Assembly (NCBI GenBank): GCA_038214135.1
Contig: JBBQSD010000037.1
Span: forward strand, 1-47,955
DNA: 47,955 bases
Direction of reading: 5' to 3'
Source: JANLSE01 sp038214135
GTDB lineage: Bacteria; Chloroflexota; Chloroflexia; Chloroflexales; Roseiflexaceae
In this document: piece after piece, positions 35,001 to 45,900 of the stretch
How the letters are laid out: each line of letters starts with the position of its first letter
Position numbering within the stretch: position 1 is the stretch's first letter
Translations under genes and position numbers: made by a program
The notes under the pieces: model-generated
What the model was told of the DNA's origin: nothing
The model's input: only the letters and a program-made list of their open reading frames with translations
The model's database searches: none

Positions 35001-36947
35001 GCGGCTGGCCGATGGTGCATTTGGTGGTTGCTGGTTCTGGGTAAGTGGCAGCGCCTGAATCATTGGCAGCGTTGGGTGTCGCCGCCAGATCAGCGCTTGC
35101 TGCGCCTGTAGCACCGCAGGATTCAGCAATGAGCGCGGTGGGGCGCTGAGATGCTGGATCGCCAGTGGATCGGCGCGGTAGATCAGCGACCACGGGCCAA
35201 GGCTTGCGCCGGTATCACCGGGGGTAAAGCGCAGGTTGCTGAGATCGAAGACAAGCGGTGCGGCAAACAGCGTCCGGCTTGGATCGATACTGTGCAACTG
35301 CACGGCGGCCAGCCCGCCGATCCAGTTATCCAGATCGGGCAGGGCATCGGCGAGCGTTGCTGTTGCCGTACTCAGCCACAGAATACCGCGCAGTGTGATC
35401 TCTGGATCAAACAGATCCAGTGCAATATCGCTGAGTGCATAGCCACTCGTAGTTTGGCGTGCAAACCAACGGCCATGCAGTGTCCCAACATCGGTGAGTG
35501 TCAGCGACCAGGGCACATCATTGGGTGGTGTTCCATCGCTGGCGCGGGCTGTGCTGGCAGCATAGACGGTTGCTCCGCGCAGTGCGGCCTCTGTCGCCGC
35601 CGGGAGGATGGGCACTTTTCCGGCATCAACATAGGTCTGTTCGCTCAGATTGAAGACTGGCAGTTGCGCCCAACCATCGGCGAGTGGTATCCATCCCCAC
35701 AGGATGGCTGGATCAATTGCTCGATTGACATAGATTGGTTCGGGAATATTCTGGCTGCGCCGCAACAGGCTGGCCGTCTCGGTCGGGTTATAGGCGAGCG
35801 TCAACTGTTGCGCTTCATATTGTTCATTCCAGCGCGGTGCCTGATCCGGAAGCGTGGCGGTATAGCGCAATAGCTGGGCGGTTGGTGCTGGCTGCCCAAG
35901 CCGAATATCGAAGCCATGTGTTGTTGGAATCACCAGAAGTTGCTCTGGCACAATCCTGCCAACTGCTGTTGGGCGGCGTTCCTGATCATAGAGTGGCTGA
36001 TCGCTGAGTACCACATGCGCGGCTCCTGGTTGAAGCACAACCGGCAGCACGCTACGCGACGGGGGCCATGTGTCGATCAGCCATGTCAACAATGGCGGCG
36101 TATCGAGATCGGTCATTTCCAGCGTGACCCACTGTGGAGGCGCTGGCATGTTCTTGGGTTCACGGTTGAGCGGATAGGCCGGGTTAATGATCTGGCTGAG
36201 TGTGCGCCATGCCTCGATCAGCAGTTCTGTCTCTGCAATCGTCAGGCGCTCGCGTTCAAGCGTCATCCGACGATAGGGCAGCACTGCCGGTGGATCGCTG
36301 AGATCCTGGGTCAGCTGAAAGACCCCAGCAATCGTGGTAGCGGCCCAGGGCAAGCTCATGCGCCCATACAGCGATAGCCCGCTACTATGAACCGTGATAT
36401 TGCTGGCGAGCTGGGCATTTCCAGGGCGTGTGCGCGGATCTGGATCAGCGCTTGCTGGCCGCGTTAGCGCAAGCGTCTGGTAGAGATTCTCGGCGGCTGC
36501 ATCATTACCCTGCATGCCAACCCAATCGAGCGCAATCTCGCCAGCCAGACATGTGACCTGTGCCGTTTCGCCCTCCAGGATGTGTGGCCAGCGCTCGGGA
36601 TCGCCCTGCACCAACAGTAGGCAGATCTGGTTGGCATCCAGCGCTGTCTGAATCGATGCTGCATTCGTTAGGCTTACATTCCCTGCTGCACCTGTACGCT
36701 CCCAGGCAAGCGTTGGGCCATTGATCTCATCTAGCCCGACCCGCACATTATGGGCAATACCAAGCAGAATCTGGACGCCTGGTGCCAGAAATTGGCGATC
36801 ATCGGTAAGTATGCGTGGGGATCGTTCAACAAAGATAGTGCGTAGTGTGCTATGGCCGATTGGCGTACCAAGATCGATCACAGAGACATCGGCCTCCCAG
36901 CCCGGCCCGCTGACAATCAGATTCTGAAGTGGCTGAGGATTGCTCAT
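29073..36947 (-). CDS. Giant protein of 2624 residues, unknown family
   Basis: This is an uninterrupted 7.9-kb frame with no signal peptide, no lipobox and no long membrane helix. I do not recognise a catalytic domain. The sequence is mostly short beta strands with many Trp, Pro, Gln and Ala residues (for example ILWGWIPLADGWAQLP and SLYGRMSLPWA), few Cys and little Lys. Residues from about 2370 look like Ig/FN3-type beta sandwiches (FNITMAVDRREYNPDSKLL, LLIELDLNKTTPLDDRL), and the last 60 residues contain RIELIAASDLLQG. The start is 2 bp after the TAA of the 3393-residue gene, with GGAGGACTG as ribosome site inside that gene's end, so the two are translated together. It is probably a large structural partner of the preceding protein. 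Confidence 0.85.
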   Translation of the reverse strand: MSNPQPLQNLIVSGPGWEADVSVIDLGTPIGHSTLRTIFVERSPRILTDDRQFLAPGVQILLGIAHNVRVGLDEINGPTLAWERTGAAGNVSLTNAASIQTALDANQICLLLVQGDPERWPHILEGETAQVTCLAGEIALDWVGMQGNDAAAENLYQTLALTRPASADPDPRTRPGNAQLASNITVHSSGLSLYGRMSLPWAATTIAGVFQLTQDLSDPPAVLPYRRMTLERERLTIAETELLIEAWRTLSQIINPAYPLNREPKNMPAPPQWVTLEMTDLDTPPLLTWLIDTWPPSRSVLPVVLQPGAAHVVLSDQPLYDQERRPTAVGRIVPEQLLVIPTTHGFDIRLGQPAPTAQLLRYTATLPDQAPRWNEQYEAQQLTLAYNPTETASLLRRSQNIPEPIYVNRAIDPAILWGWIPLADGWAQLPVFNLSEQTYVDAGKVPILPAATEAALRGATVYAASTARASDGTPPNDVPWSLTLTDVGTLHGRWFARQTTSGYALSDIALDLFDPEITLRGILWLSTATATLADALPDLDNWIGGLAAVQLHSIDPSRTLFAAPLVFDLSNLRFTPGDTGASLGPWSLIYRADPLAIQHLSAPPRSLLNPAVLQAQQALIWRRHPTLPMIQALPLTQNQQPPNAPSASRQLMPYELPIRDGLPDHWTLGVQSISGTSTWPTILSPVSPAHELASLHHLPLAALSLPGLFLDPAGAALAAAPLSAGYRLDLPYTDQVHALANLPPPRPERLLAELQSADPPDAQPMPLDRETYAAHWSHLAELAALAQLDSVEALQATSHGHVINGLVEPFSWPVQPTLAAESYPGTLALRDTTTGTTISLSGTAALEGLSGSFTNQGGSLQLGHAGTPQAYQVTAGSMAAALAQGLLRDQRGLYRSASTPGTRLLKTEVVLEQQSGQHLYWLTSTRQPLQLAISTSQNWQIWFRDLPVAASANGTSSFERALTHSPLAQDVNDPAAIGADYNVLSGYEWRLSTVGAIPTTNPTAPATNPTAVAPLLIHGLWAFPLTLERVVTQGDQVHELALIVRLQLPLPGRSELEQYSNAVRLLFRIPQGQPDGQLRLSEIALADPTSKIDWLLADETELIPEPARIRWNAISLTDGIIRISDPVLRFGLFNTPWEVKLNDLEFAQQPTTAIILHNQPMTPTGPLGIASVFGLLDLVHYAHQAHVDIAIRLERRNTGGSMFAASVRRILHGTEQHDRIIQATLFDDLTLNIAELNDQRFTLGDHAFQCAWQTASQTEVVPSLLPGMPLQLPDAPGCVALTYHVNPQDATLPEIELESAFTEALLQSRWGSFIHDRLSLDAQLPAADLTASSAGDLLLNYTATWRDHTWNEAVVLNGMLEIGNLISWPQALQYDATHGTLTTPAARPGGPLPPLEQSRHRLRILFNQHMLDQQLLVPGADALLFHLNTTQPWQFLAVVEHALIDAVADAHALNQVRLINTRRWTVIQEVRCMPRAGMQRAIIAAGDPQHTTIDPINLVTTLGNALDGMAQSELNTLLINAINQLPDDMLFVEASAPLWVGEQPITHVRPTRLQYLPSAVHMAHLSNPNDYAPSEWQRARSLRATESQLAQRWLLLTMPFLGRLQPADRDQPTANPNPLQSDPISILAVQRQAAAAIAPLTLVLTGWADRQPLTLHYSATDSAVARRWARLDPRTLEENWFRIQTPPIEELPANLPGISSAFPDTPARLSRSAALKRAFDIFRPLYPPARTPQYALPSEISAADLIWRPDARLVLQSVSHLPEGIQADASYGWLAVGLLLRSSGLGGSITHTLHPAVTLLPAWLNTQAQRIDGQNSAVQANPAPLSYAISPYLQLEYVPVAQENLQTQIAIHEILALDPAGRSVRPVATRIVERAQHPNARDPDTVPTPWHTDTLTALAPESAIGLVRTRTIRSSSREQVDLIAVGYRFSIAKTHPIVVRSRPAAPLRTIKEWLRSREGQYGGAILPRTTHDLELAPPQVIGVQPLYLTRRPPTEDAEAPHWPWGLSAIRVSLRSTANGEGIVGGPLPATSEHPQPIWWQTIQQRIQYRSGQHGRPSAGLPAWFRAAAASTLLPAAPNPILPALPEDLFAQPLGTSTFYVSRWQPVLPGEVRYLATGLRAGAAYAMRHQIIGQDLNQTLVRTPTPASFVSGSIPIQHRAPRPVPLPPIAQQSRTSATYDRTRAMRSWASFFRPAQLLQLEPHPTDEAFFGASPTAANRRIRLTMISPAYGLLPVEWVRGSSDQAAQRAAARPQIDGIPRQVRFRVETDSEGSVPTNWEIALALVSGTQRVAADLPVTIDAQGNRIFSFSPNNADRLAQLVQNLIPGSLLAFEARVTDRDHGENLFQILRFEVRVLGAERTPLPLAPRYITFEDPEYNRRLSSQAAQAARQILLTRPQKMVGEAFNITMAVDRREYNPDSKLLFIYDWVPAPNTPEGIANSAKQAQARNVQIDSAKLRLYQIADGGIAQLLTSTSITVELGKITPIDLGDIQSAAKIALTPSDTLLIELDLNKTTPLDDRLKVFLSVNITDQPIIPAPEAGYALLRRWRSIGRDETECVRFAWAPTASRIELIAASDLLQGMVRRRAVFQWRDTVRPGIARYTIQKIAANGSTFVPEGDDWRLIS

Positions 36948-36949
36948 AA

Positions 36950-39900
36950 TTACAGTCCTCCATGATTGGCCTGATCGGCCTGATCGCTAAGCGACGCAAT
37001 CTCAATCACGCGCGCCTCGCTTGGTGGGGCATTCTGGCGTAGTGCGCGGATGCGGAGTTCGCGGCCACGCATGCCTTTGTGCAGCGTCTGCTGGTAGAGG
37101 CGCTCGATCGCCTGTTGCTCGGCACTGGTCGGATAGCGTTGCTGAAGGCTGTGGGCCTCATCGGCAGTCATCAGCCCATGGTAGCAGATCATGCTGCGTC
37201 CAATTAGCAGCCAGAGCGCCGTATCTCCGAGTTCCGATTGTTGCGGTCGCTTGGGCAACATTATTGGCAGCGGTTCTGGGCCTTGTACAAGTGCCGCGAT
37301 GATCGCCTGAACTGCGATGGTAAACTCATCATCGAATGTGGCCTGGGCTGCCAGTTCTTGCAGATGCCGCCAGGCTAGGATTGTCTTCACCCGGCCATTC
37401 CAGGTAACACGCCGCCGCTCGATCAGCAGTTGCCCACGGATCGTTTCTGGGAGTGCTGTTTGCGGTGGGCGCGGCTTCTTCGGAACCATCGGCACATGCT
37501 TTGGCCTATCGATCTGAACCAGCAGATCGAGCAGTGCCCCACGAAGTGCGCTCTGGGCTGGGAGTGCTGCGATGGCATTCTGAAGCAGCAAGCGCTCGCT
37601 ATCGGTTGGCGCTGGCCCATTCCACTGGAGGTGCCGCTCGGCACCACTGCCCAATTCGCGCAGATGCGCCTGTAATTCCGGTGCCAGATCGCGTATTCCT
37701 GGTGGCGGAGGTGGCAGCGTGCCATCGGGCAATGGTTCTTGTACAAGTTCGGGGTAGAACGCGATAAAGGCACTATCGTACTGGGCGAGCAACGCAGCCA
37801 TGGCGATGTTGAAGTCGTTATCGGCATCAATTGCGGCCAGGGCAATGCGCTCGGCATCGTTTGGTGCCTGTTCGGCACTCCAGCCCAGTTCATCGACACC
37901 AATCTGCAGGTGCCCTTGCAGAAGCGGCGGAAGATCGGCCTGGGTTGGCCGTGGCGCACCAAGCGGAACTGGCACACTACGGTGCTCGATTGCATCCAGG
38001 AGTTGGTTCAGCGCGCTGCTCAAAACGGCAATCCGCGACCATGCGAGGATACGCATGAAATCGGAAACAACCGCAAACTGGCCGTTTGGTGGGTCGTCGA
38101 GTAGGAGGCCAAGCCATGCCACACTCGTATAGGCGCTGGCCGTCTCCTCGATCACCAACTGGCTCGGCCAATCCCGTGGGCGTTGATCCAGGCTGGGGGC
38201 AGCTTCGATCAATAATGGCCGCAGAACCGACTCACTCGCACGGGATGCCAACAGCGTAAGCGCAGCCCGGAACTCATCGTCGCCGGGTAACTGTGCCAAG
38301 CGCCCGATCGGCTGTGCATCCTGGCTGCCTGTCCAGATCAGCACCGTGCGGTCGGTGAAATCGGCATATGTTACCGATGGCGTCTGATCGGCGTTTCCAG
38401 CTGCGTGTGAGATCACCTCGCTGCTATCCCAGGCTGCATATGCCTGCGCGAGTGCAACCCTATCCAGCGGTTCCACAATCGCATGCAGCGCACCCAGATC
38501 TTCCTGCTCGAATGAGCCATAGATCAGCACGCGCTTCGGTTCGACAATCATGCGGCCAGCGACTGTTGGCGGGAGATTGGCCAGATTGCCAGTATAGTCC
38601 TTGGTCAGCGCGACCTCAGTTGGTTGGAAGACCGTCACAACCAGATGATAGTCTGTATCCGGTTGGGTGGCCGCCACAAAGCGCGGGTCGGTCACGGGGT
38701 CACGTCGGCCAAGCTGGCGTCGCAGGTAGCCACTCGGTGGCGGGAGCGTTCCTGGTGGCGCATCGGCTGGCACTTCCTGGGGCCAGGCAAAGAACAGCTC
38801 GGCCTGGACTTCAATATTGCCGCCAAAGACCTCGATCAGTTGATAGACCACATCTGGATCGGGCAGCGCCGAGAGCGTGCGTTTGGCAGGCAGGCCAGTT
38901 ATTGGATTCTCGGAATTCCAGTGTTGGCGTGCCTCATCCGGCAGGCTATCCCACAGGCGCTTGAGCGGAAGGCGCACCCGCCGCCCACGCAGCGCAACTG
39001 CTGGCTGGTTGGGCTGTTGCTCATTGTTGGGTGGCAACAGGCTCGCCAACACGATCAGTTCCTGGGTTCCGGCCTGAGCCGCCGATGGATCGGGAGCGCG
39101 ATACTCGAAATCGGATTGAATAACCTCGTTGGGATCTGAAACCTGGCCAGCAGCCTGAGCAATCAGCAGCAATCGATGGGCATAGTAGAATGGCAGCGCC
39201 TGCCATTGCAGCGCCAACACTCCCTGCTGCAGCTCTTCGACTCGGATGGGCAGATCGATGCTGCGAATATCAGATCGATAGCGTTCAACTGCCACAGGAT
39301 CGTTGGGGCTGGCTGGCCCACTGAGTGACAGATGATCGAGTTCGGTTGGTATGCCAGGCAGGGCCGGATAGATCTGTTGTGCGATGGTGAGGCTTTCCAG
39401 ATTCAGGGTACCGCCCGGCTGCGTATGCAGATAATTGACCCAGGTATCATACTGGAAGCGCCGCAGGAGCGTGAACGCAACCTGCCGGAAATTCAATCGG
39501 CGTGCGAGCGTCTGGTTATGATCGCTCAGGTTCTGCTCGGCATGGCGTGCTACAATCACCTCCCAGGTTCGATCCGGGGGCGCTGGTTGGTCGGTTCGGC
39601 TCGGGCGATCCAGCCGCCCAGAGCGCAGAATAAGTGGCTTGCGCACTGCCGCAGTTCGTTCAATCACCACATCCAGGCCGCCGCTGTTCGGGGCCGGTTG
39701 CGGCGGGCTGCGCCATGCCTCTGCGGAATTCGTGCCAAAGCCAGGCAGGCTGCGAATGGTTGCCAGCAAGCGATCATAGCGGCCATAGGGCTGGATGTAG
39801 TAGCGATAGAGATGCGCCCAGCGATCACTGATCAGATGCGTATACATCAGCCTTCCTGCCCGATCCGGGGCCACATAGGCTGGTGTGGATGGACGTGGGT

Positions 39901-42900
39901 AGGCGGTTGCCTGCCATGGGCCAATTCCAGTTCTGCCCTGCAGATCAATGGCATCACCAATCGGAACCTGCAATAGATCGATCTCGCCGCCATGGTTGAA
40001 GAAGCGCATGCTCCAGTTCAGCAGGGCGGGCAACCCTTCCTCCAGTTGTGCTTTGGTGCCATAGCGTGCGACATCCGTTGCCAGCGCTGGGCTCAGGCTG
40101 CCGATATAGGTACGCAGTTTTTCCCACTGCGATGAGTATAAAGCTGCTGTGCTAGTGAAATCTTGCGCCAGATCCTGGCTGACCAGGAATTGCATTGCTC
40201 GCGGATCGCTGGCTGCATATGGAACCATACTGAGCGTGGCATTTGGCTTATCCTGCCCCGCTGGAATAACAACAGTAATAGTTGGCCGATTGCTATAGCG
40301 CAACAGCAGGCGTGTCGTTCCAGTGAGCGTTGTGTTGCCAGCGCGTGGAAGAACCAGCGTGAACTGGCTGGTGCTGGTCGCTTCGTTGATCGATTGCTCG
40401 CCGGCACCTGGGTCATCGCTATTGATCAGGCTGATCGGGCCTGAGGTAATATTCAGCACCACACGATCACCGGGTTTGCCCGCCACCACCAGTTCGCTAT
40501 AGTGCAGGAGTTGCTGCACAATTGGCCGCAGGCTCACCTGCACGAGCGCCAGTAGTTGGGTCGGCTCGACTTCGGCATCGGCACTCAGCGCAATTGCTTT
40601 TCCTGGTTGGAACAGCAGCTCAATCGAGAGATGCCGCTTCAATCCTGCATAGATCTCTCTATAGGGGCTGGTTGTTGCAAGTGTGTTCAGCGCCTGGTTC
40701 AGGGTTTCCAGCAGTATCTTCTGCGATACAGGCCGACGGGTGAGTGGGTCGCGTAGGCAGATCGCGACGGCCAGGCCAAAATACTGTAGCACACGCCAGC
40801 CATATGGATCGGCGGCAGGCGGCGTTGCGCCAAGAAACCCGCTGAGTGTTGCGGCGGATGTCGGCGGCGGCAGGCGATAATCAACAATATAGGTATGCAT
40901 TCCATCATTCTGGTGCTGTTCCATCGCGGTGATTAGTGCGCGTAATAGCGGATGTACGGCCCCATCGCGCACGCCACGAGTTCGGGTAGCGCGCCGTGGA
41001 GCAATCTGAACCACGGATGTTGTCGTCAGTCCAGCCCATTCCGGCCATTGCAGCAGCGATTCGCGCCAGGAATACCAGGGCACCTCATCCATCTGTGCTG
41101 CGCTGGTTGGGAGTTGCTCACGCTGCAGGGTGCTTGGGTACCATGCCTCCCAACGGCTGGTGGTGAGCGTATCGGCGGGTTCGAGCAGCAGATCCTCGCC
41201 TGGAAGCAGTTGCACCTCCTGAATAGGGCGTAGCGCTGTGCTCAGTCGCTCTGCGGACTCAAATGTCTCGGTGGTGTGTGCATCAACATCGAGTTCATAC
41301 AGGCGGAAGCCGGAAAGCAGTTCGGCTGGGAAATCCGGCAGTGTGCTTGGCGCACGGTTCCAGCGCATGTGGATGCCCTGAATGCCAGATGGATGCGGCT
41401 GGAATGCAATTGCATCCAGGCTTCCAGCAAAACGTGCGAGTTTCGGGCGTGGGACATGAGCGCGGCCAGTGATAGCGTGCTGATCTTCGGGGGCCAGCAG
41501 CGCAATTGGGCCTGGTTTGGGCAGCCATTCCAGCGATGCAAGGCGGCGCTCTTCCTGTGGTAGCCTGCCATCTGCTGTTGGATCGCCAGTGAACTTCAGC
41601 ACAATCTCGGCTGGGGTTAGCCCGGAATAAACGCCATTGACGCCGATGGCCTGAATAAACACCTGCCATGCATCGCCGCGCCATCCCTGTTCTGCAGCCG
41701 GGATGATGCCGTATTCGCGCAGCACGGCAATTGGCAGGCCAATATATTCCTCGGATGTATTGGTTGTGGTTGGGAATGGCAGCTCGATGATGATATCGGT
41801 TGGCAGCGGGCGCGCATGGCTGGCCGGTGCAGTTTGGATCTGATCCCCCGAGGTGATTGCATCAAGGCCATAGCTGCCAATTGGCAGCGTGGCCGAGCGG
41901 CGGAAGATCGCCCGATGTGTGCGAATAACAACATTCGGGCCAGTTGTTCGGGGGGGCGCTGGCTTCCACGCCAGGGTGACAGCGCTTGGTGTGATCAGAT
42001 CCGGCGCTTGTGTGAGCGCACCAGCCTGCTCGATCACCTGCGCTGCACCAAGCGGGTATTCGATTGTCAGATCGGCCTCAATCGGTGGCAATGGCGGCTC
42101 ATCCGATGTACGCGTCATGATCATTGTAAGTGGGCGGCCAGCCGCTCCGGCATAATCAAATGGCGTGATTGTGTACAGGTAGCGCCGCCCTTCGGGCGGG
42201 ATGGCGGCCCGATCCTCGGCTGTTTCTTCTGCAAACTGATCGACGACCTGAAAGCGGGTTCGCAATCGTTGGAGCAGGCTGACACCCTTTTGCTGGCTGC
42301 GATGCAGTACCTCGCTACTCTTGATCGTCAACATGAGATCGCGCTCATCGCTATCGAGTGAGCGGCGGCGCACCTCATAATAGGCCAGATGGTGATCGGG
42401 ATCGGCGGCAGCGCGGCTCACCTCGCCAGATTCAAGATGATCCCAGGTGAGATCCCAGGCCAGCGCGATTGTGGTTGCACTGCTATAGCCCTGAACCCGA
42501 CCGAAGATCGGTGGATGCTCGGCAAAGCTGGTGCGTGGGGTGTTGAATGGCCGTACCGGGCGCACTGGATCGTTGGTGGATGGCGCGTTCGCATCTGGCC
42601 CAAGGCGCTGGCGAATGGTTGGGAAGCGCCGCGTGTTCAGGCTCGTCAGCCATGCTGGCTCATTCGCTGGTGCCGTTCTGTGGCGGAACACAAGCCCCAT
42701 CTGGAAGGCAATCGAGCGGCTGGTGTCGAAGGATTGCGGGTTTTTCACATAATCACGCAGATCGGCGATGATCTCGTGAATGATCATGCCACGAATCTGC
42801 GCGATAGCCTGGAAGTTTTTTGCCTGTTCGGTATTCTCGCCATTGGCGCTATAGGCGCTGGTTGTGTCCTGGAATGCGGCGATCAACTGCCGATCATACT

Positions 42901-45900
42901 CAGTTTTTGTATCGACTTTAAAGAATGGTGAGCTGCGGAACTGTTCTGATGCTCCACGCACCGCCGCTTCATAATCATCCTCACGGGCATGATACACACG
43001 CGAATCCTCAATGCGCTCCTCATCGCCAACCAGCGGCTGCGGATCGCCAACAAGTATCCCGTTTTCGCGCAGGAAGGCATAGGAGATAAAATCGGCCAAC
43101 TCCACATTGCTGAATGTTCCAGTGCGCTGCTTATCCTTCAGGTTTTCTGCGCGCTGGATCACAGCATCCCACTGAACTCGCCAGCGCAGCGTGCCATCTG
43201 GATCATGATCAGATTGTGGGTCGTCCCAGGTTCTCCATTGGCGATCATAATGCTCAAGGCTCAGGCCAGATGTCGGCAGATCAGGGATGCTCAGTTCATA
43301 ATCATAGCGATACTCACCAGGCGATGCTGGCGGGTATGGCAGGAAGCCAACCTGGGCTTCTAACCCAGCGGCGGTTTCATCCGGATCACCCTTGGGGATC
43401 AGGACGAAATGCGTATAGCCATCGCTGCCAAACTCAGGGCGGATGACGAACAAAATATAGCTTGGTGTTTCAAAGGTTCTGACCCGCGCTGGTGCGGCAA
43501 TCGATAATACTGCGCGCCTGCGCGTGGTTGTAGCATCGGCGGCTACACTAGTGCTTTCGGCGGCAGTCAGCAGGTTCACCTGATCGGGAGTAGTAACAAT
43601 CGATGGCGAGTCGCCCGCCTCCAGGCCCATATCCATATAGGCACGCGTGCGCGCCTCGGCAGCAATCACATTGTCAGTACCAAAGCCAAGATTGACACTA
43701 AAACCAATATCGTGGCCCATTGCATGGAAGCTGAGCGATGCCTGCCCACGTAGCCCAAGCCCGGATGGATCGATCCCATTCAGGGCCAGTTCCAGGCTGG
43801 CGGTAATGCCGATCCCAAGCGAGATGCGCCCCGAGAAGCTGAACAGGAACAGGCTAACCCAGACCTCGATTGTCAGCCGGACATAGATTTCCAGATGGAT
43901 GCGCCCATACAGCATCGAATGGCCAAATGGATCGGAAAGGCTCAATGCGCCGATCAGGCGGGCACCATAGGAGACATAGGCATACACCTGTAGGCGCGCA
44001 CCAACGACGCCAAGATCGACCTCAGCGCGGAAATCGAGTGAGGCCGAAACCTGGTAGTTGGTGCCAATCAGCAGTTCTTTATCATTGCCACGAAATGTCA
44101 CACGGAAGATAAATCCGCCGCGATATTCAGCCGCCAATGGCCCGAACTTCATGCCCCAGCGCAAGCGATCCGGCCAGCCTAGCTCATAATGAACCAGCCC
44201 AGGCTCGACCAGCAGCGAGGCCGAGAAGCTACAACTGCGTAGGGCAGCCTCAATGAAGGCTGGCATTTTTGGATTGGTGCCCAAGCTGCCATTCGGGTTC
44301 GAGACGACGCGGGCGAGGAAGCGCGGTTTGCGCGGCTGCAACAGCATATATCCGCTGACCAATGGCCGATTACGGATATTCTCATCATTCTTGTCATAGG
44401 AATAGTAGTTTGTGTTGATCCAGCCGCGCCCGGCCATATAGAAGGTCAGATCGCTGCGGAAGGCGATCACCACCTCGAACAGATACAGGCATTTGAGCGT
44501 CTTCTCGGCTGCTTCTACCCAACCGATCCCAACCGATGCCGATGATTGGGCAATCATGGCGCGTAGCACTATCGTCCAGCGTGGGTCGCCCGGCCCGCCA
44601 AAATCAGGTGCCCAGCTATCGCGGGTGGTGATATTACCCTGGGTGCGTGAAAGCTCATCGAGCTTCTTGATCAACTCGCGCAGATCGGTGGTCTCATCGG
44701 CAACCTTGAGCGCTTTAAGGGTATAGCGATAGCCAAACCCGAAGCCAATCTCGCGGATGTAGATCTGCACAACCGGGATCAGCAGGCTAAGGCGGCCAAC
44801 ATTCAGGGCAATAAACCAGGCCCGCAGCCAGGTTGTATCAGGGTTTTCCCGAACGCGCACAAATGCGAAGGCTGCATCAAGCCGTGGCAACCCCTGCAGG
44901 ATAACGGTACCCTCACCGCTGAAGCCCTGCTTGGTCGGTTCGTTATGGAAGCTGATCGTCGCATCAATCGTGAAGGCATCGCCAATGCTCAGCCGTGCTG
45001 GCAGGTCGGTCAGATGCAGGCGCGGGAAAAACTCGCCTGGTGCTGGCAGGCCAATATAGAGCATATGGTAATCGGGCCGGTCGCTCTTATGATCGCCCTC
45101 GCCCTGTGCGAAGCTGATCTGGCCGCCAATCATCATGGCACCATCGCCATCGAACATTGATGCCTGTGGCAAGAAGCCAACAGAGCGAACCTCCATCTCG
45201 AAACAACCAAAGAAACTGAAGGTCAGCTTGCGTGGCAGTTCAATCAGGAAGCGCACATGGCGGCTGATCACGCTGGCATCGCCGGTAAGTGGGCACTCAA
45301 CCAGATCGATGCCAATGTTTGGCAGCCAAGCAAGCGGCCCCTGGGCATCATCACCAGGCGATAACACAAATCGGGCATTGCCAGTGATTGTGAAGTACAG
45401 ATGGTTACGGTTGTTCTCCTCAACAAAGCCGATACCCAGCTCCTGGATGCTGAAACGGAAGCGGGTTGCATGGCAATCGAGCAGCTTGGCACCCTTCAGG
45501 CTGGCCTTGCCCTCGATCAGCTTCATCGTTCCATTCTTATCGGCAAACTGGAGGAAAATAGTTGCCTGGGCATCCCCAACCAGTGCTGGCGGCAGGCTGC
45601 CGGTGCCGGTGAGCGTGAAACTCAGCAGGCGGCTATCGACCATGGTGAAGCCGCTGCCACGAAAGTTGAAGCGAGTGTTGATCGCCCGTAGCGTGATTGG
45701 TGCCTGATCAACCGTCGTGGTCAGGCTGATTCCGCCTGAACCCACCTTGAAATCGCGCACGCGAAAGATCAGCGGCTCATCGCTAATGCCAGCATAGCTG
45801 ATCGTCAGCGCCGCTCCTGGTGGCTGCACAAGCTGGTAGTTATAATCCTTTGTAACCAGCGTCAGATGATGAAATCGGTTACTGCGGCCCGCAACCGGCG

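Noticed and set aside
35151..35873. 240-codon plus-strand frame within the giant gene
   Set aside because: One of many Cys/Trp/Gln-rich shadows opposite the giant genes; no family motif and no start signal.
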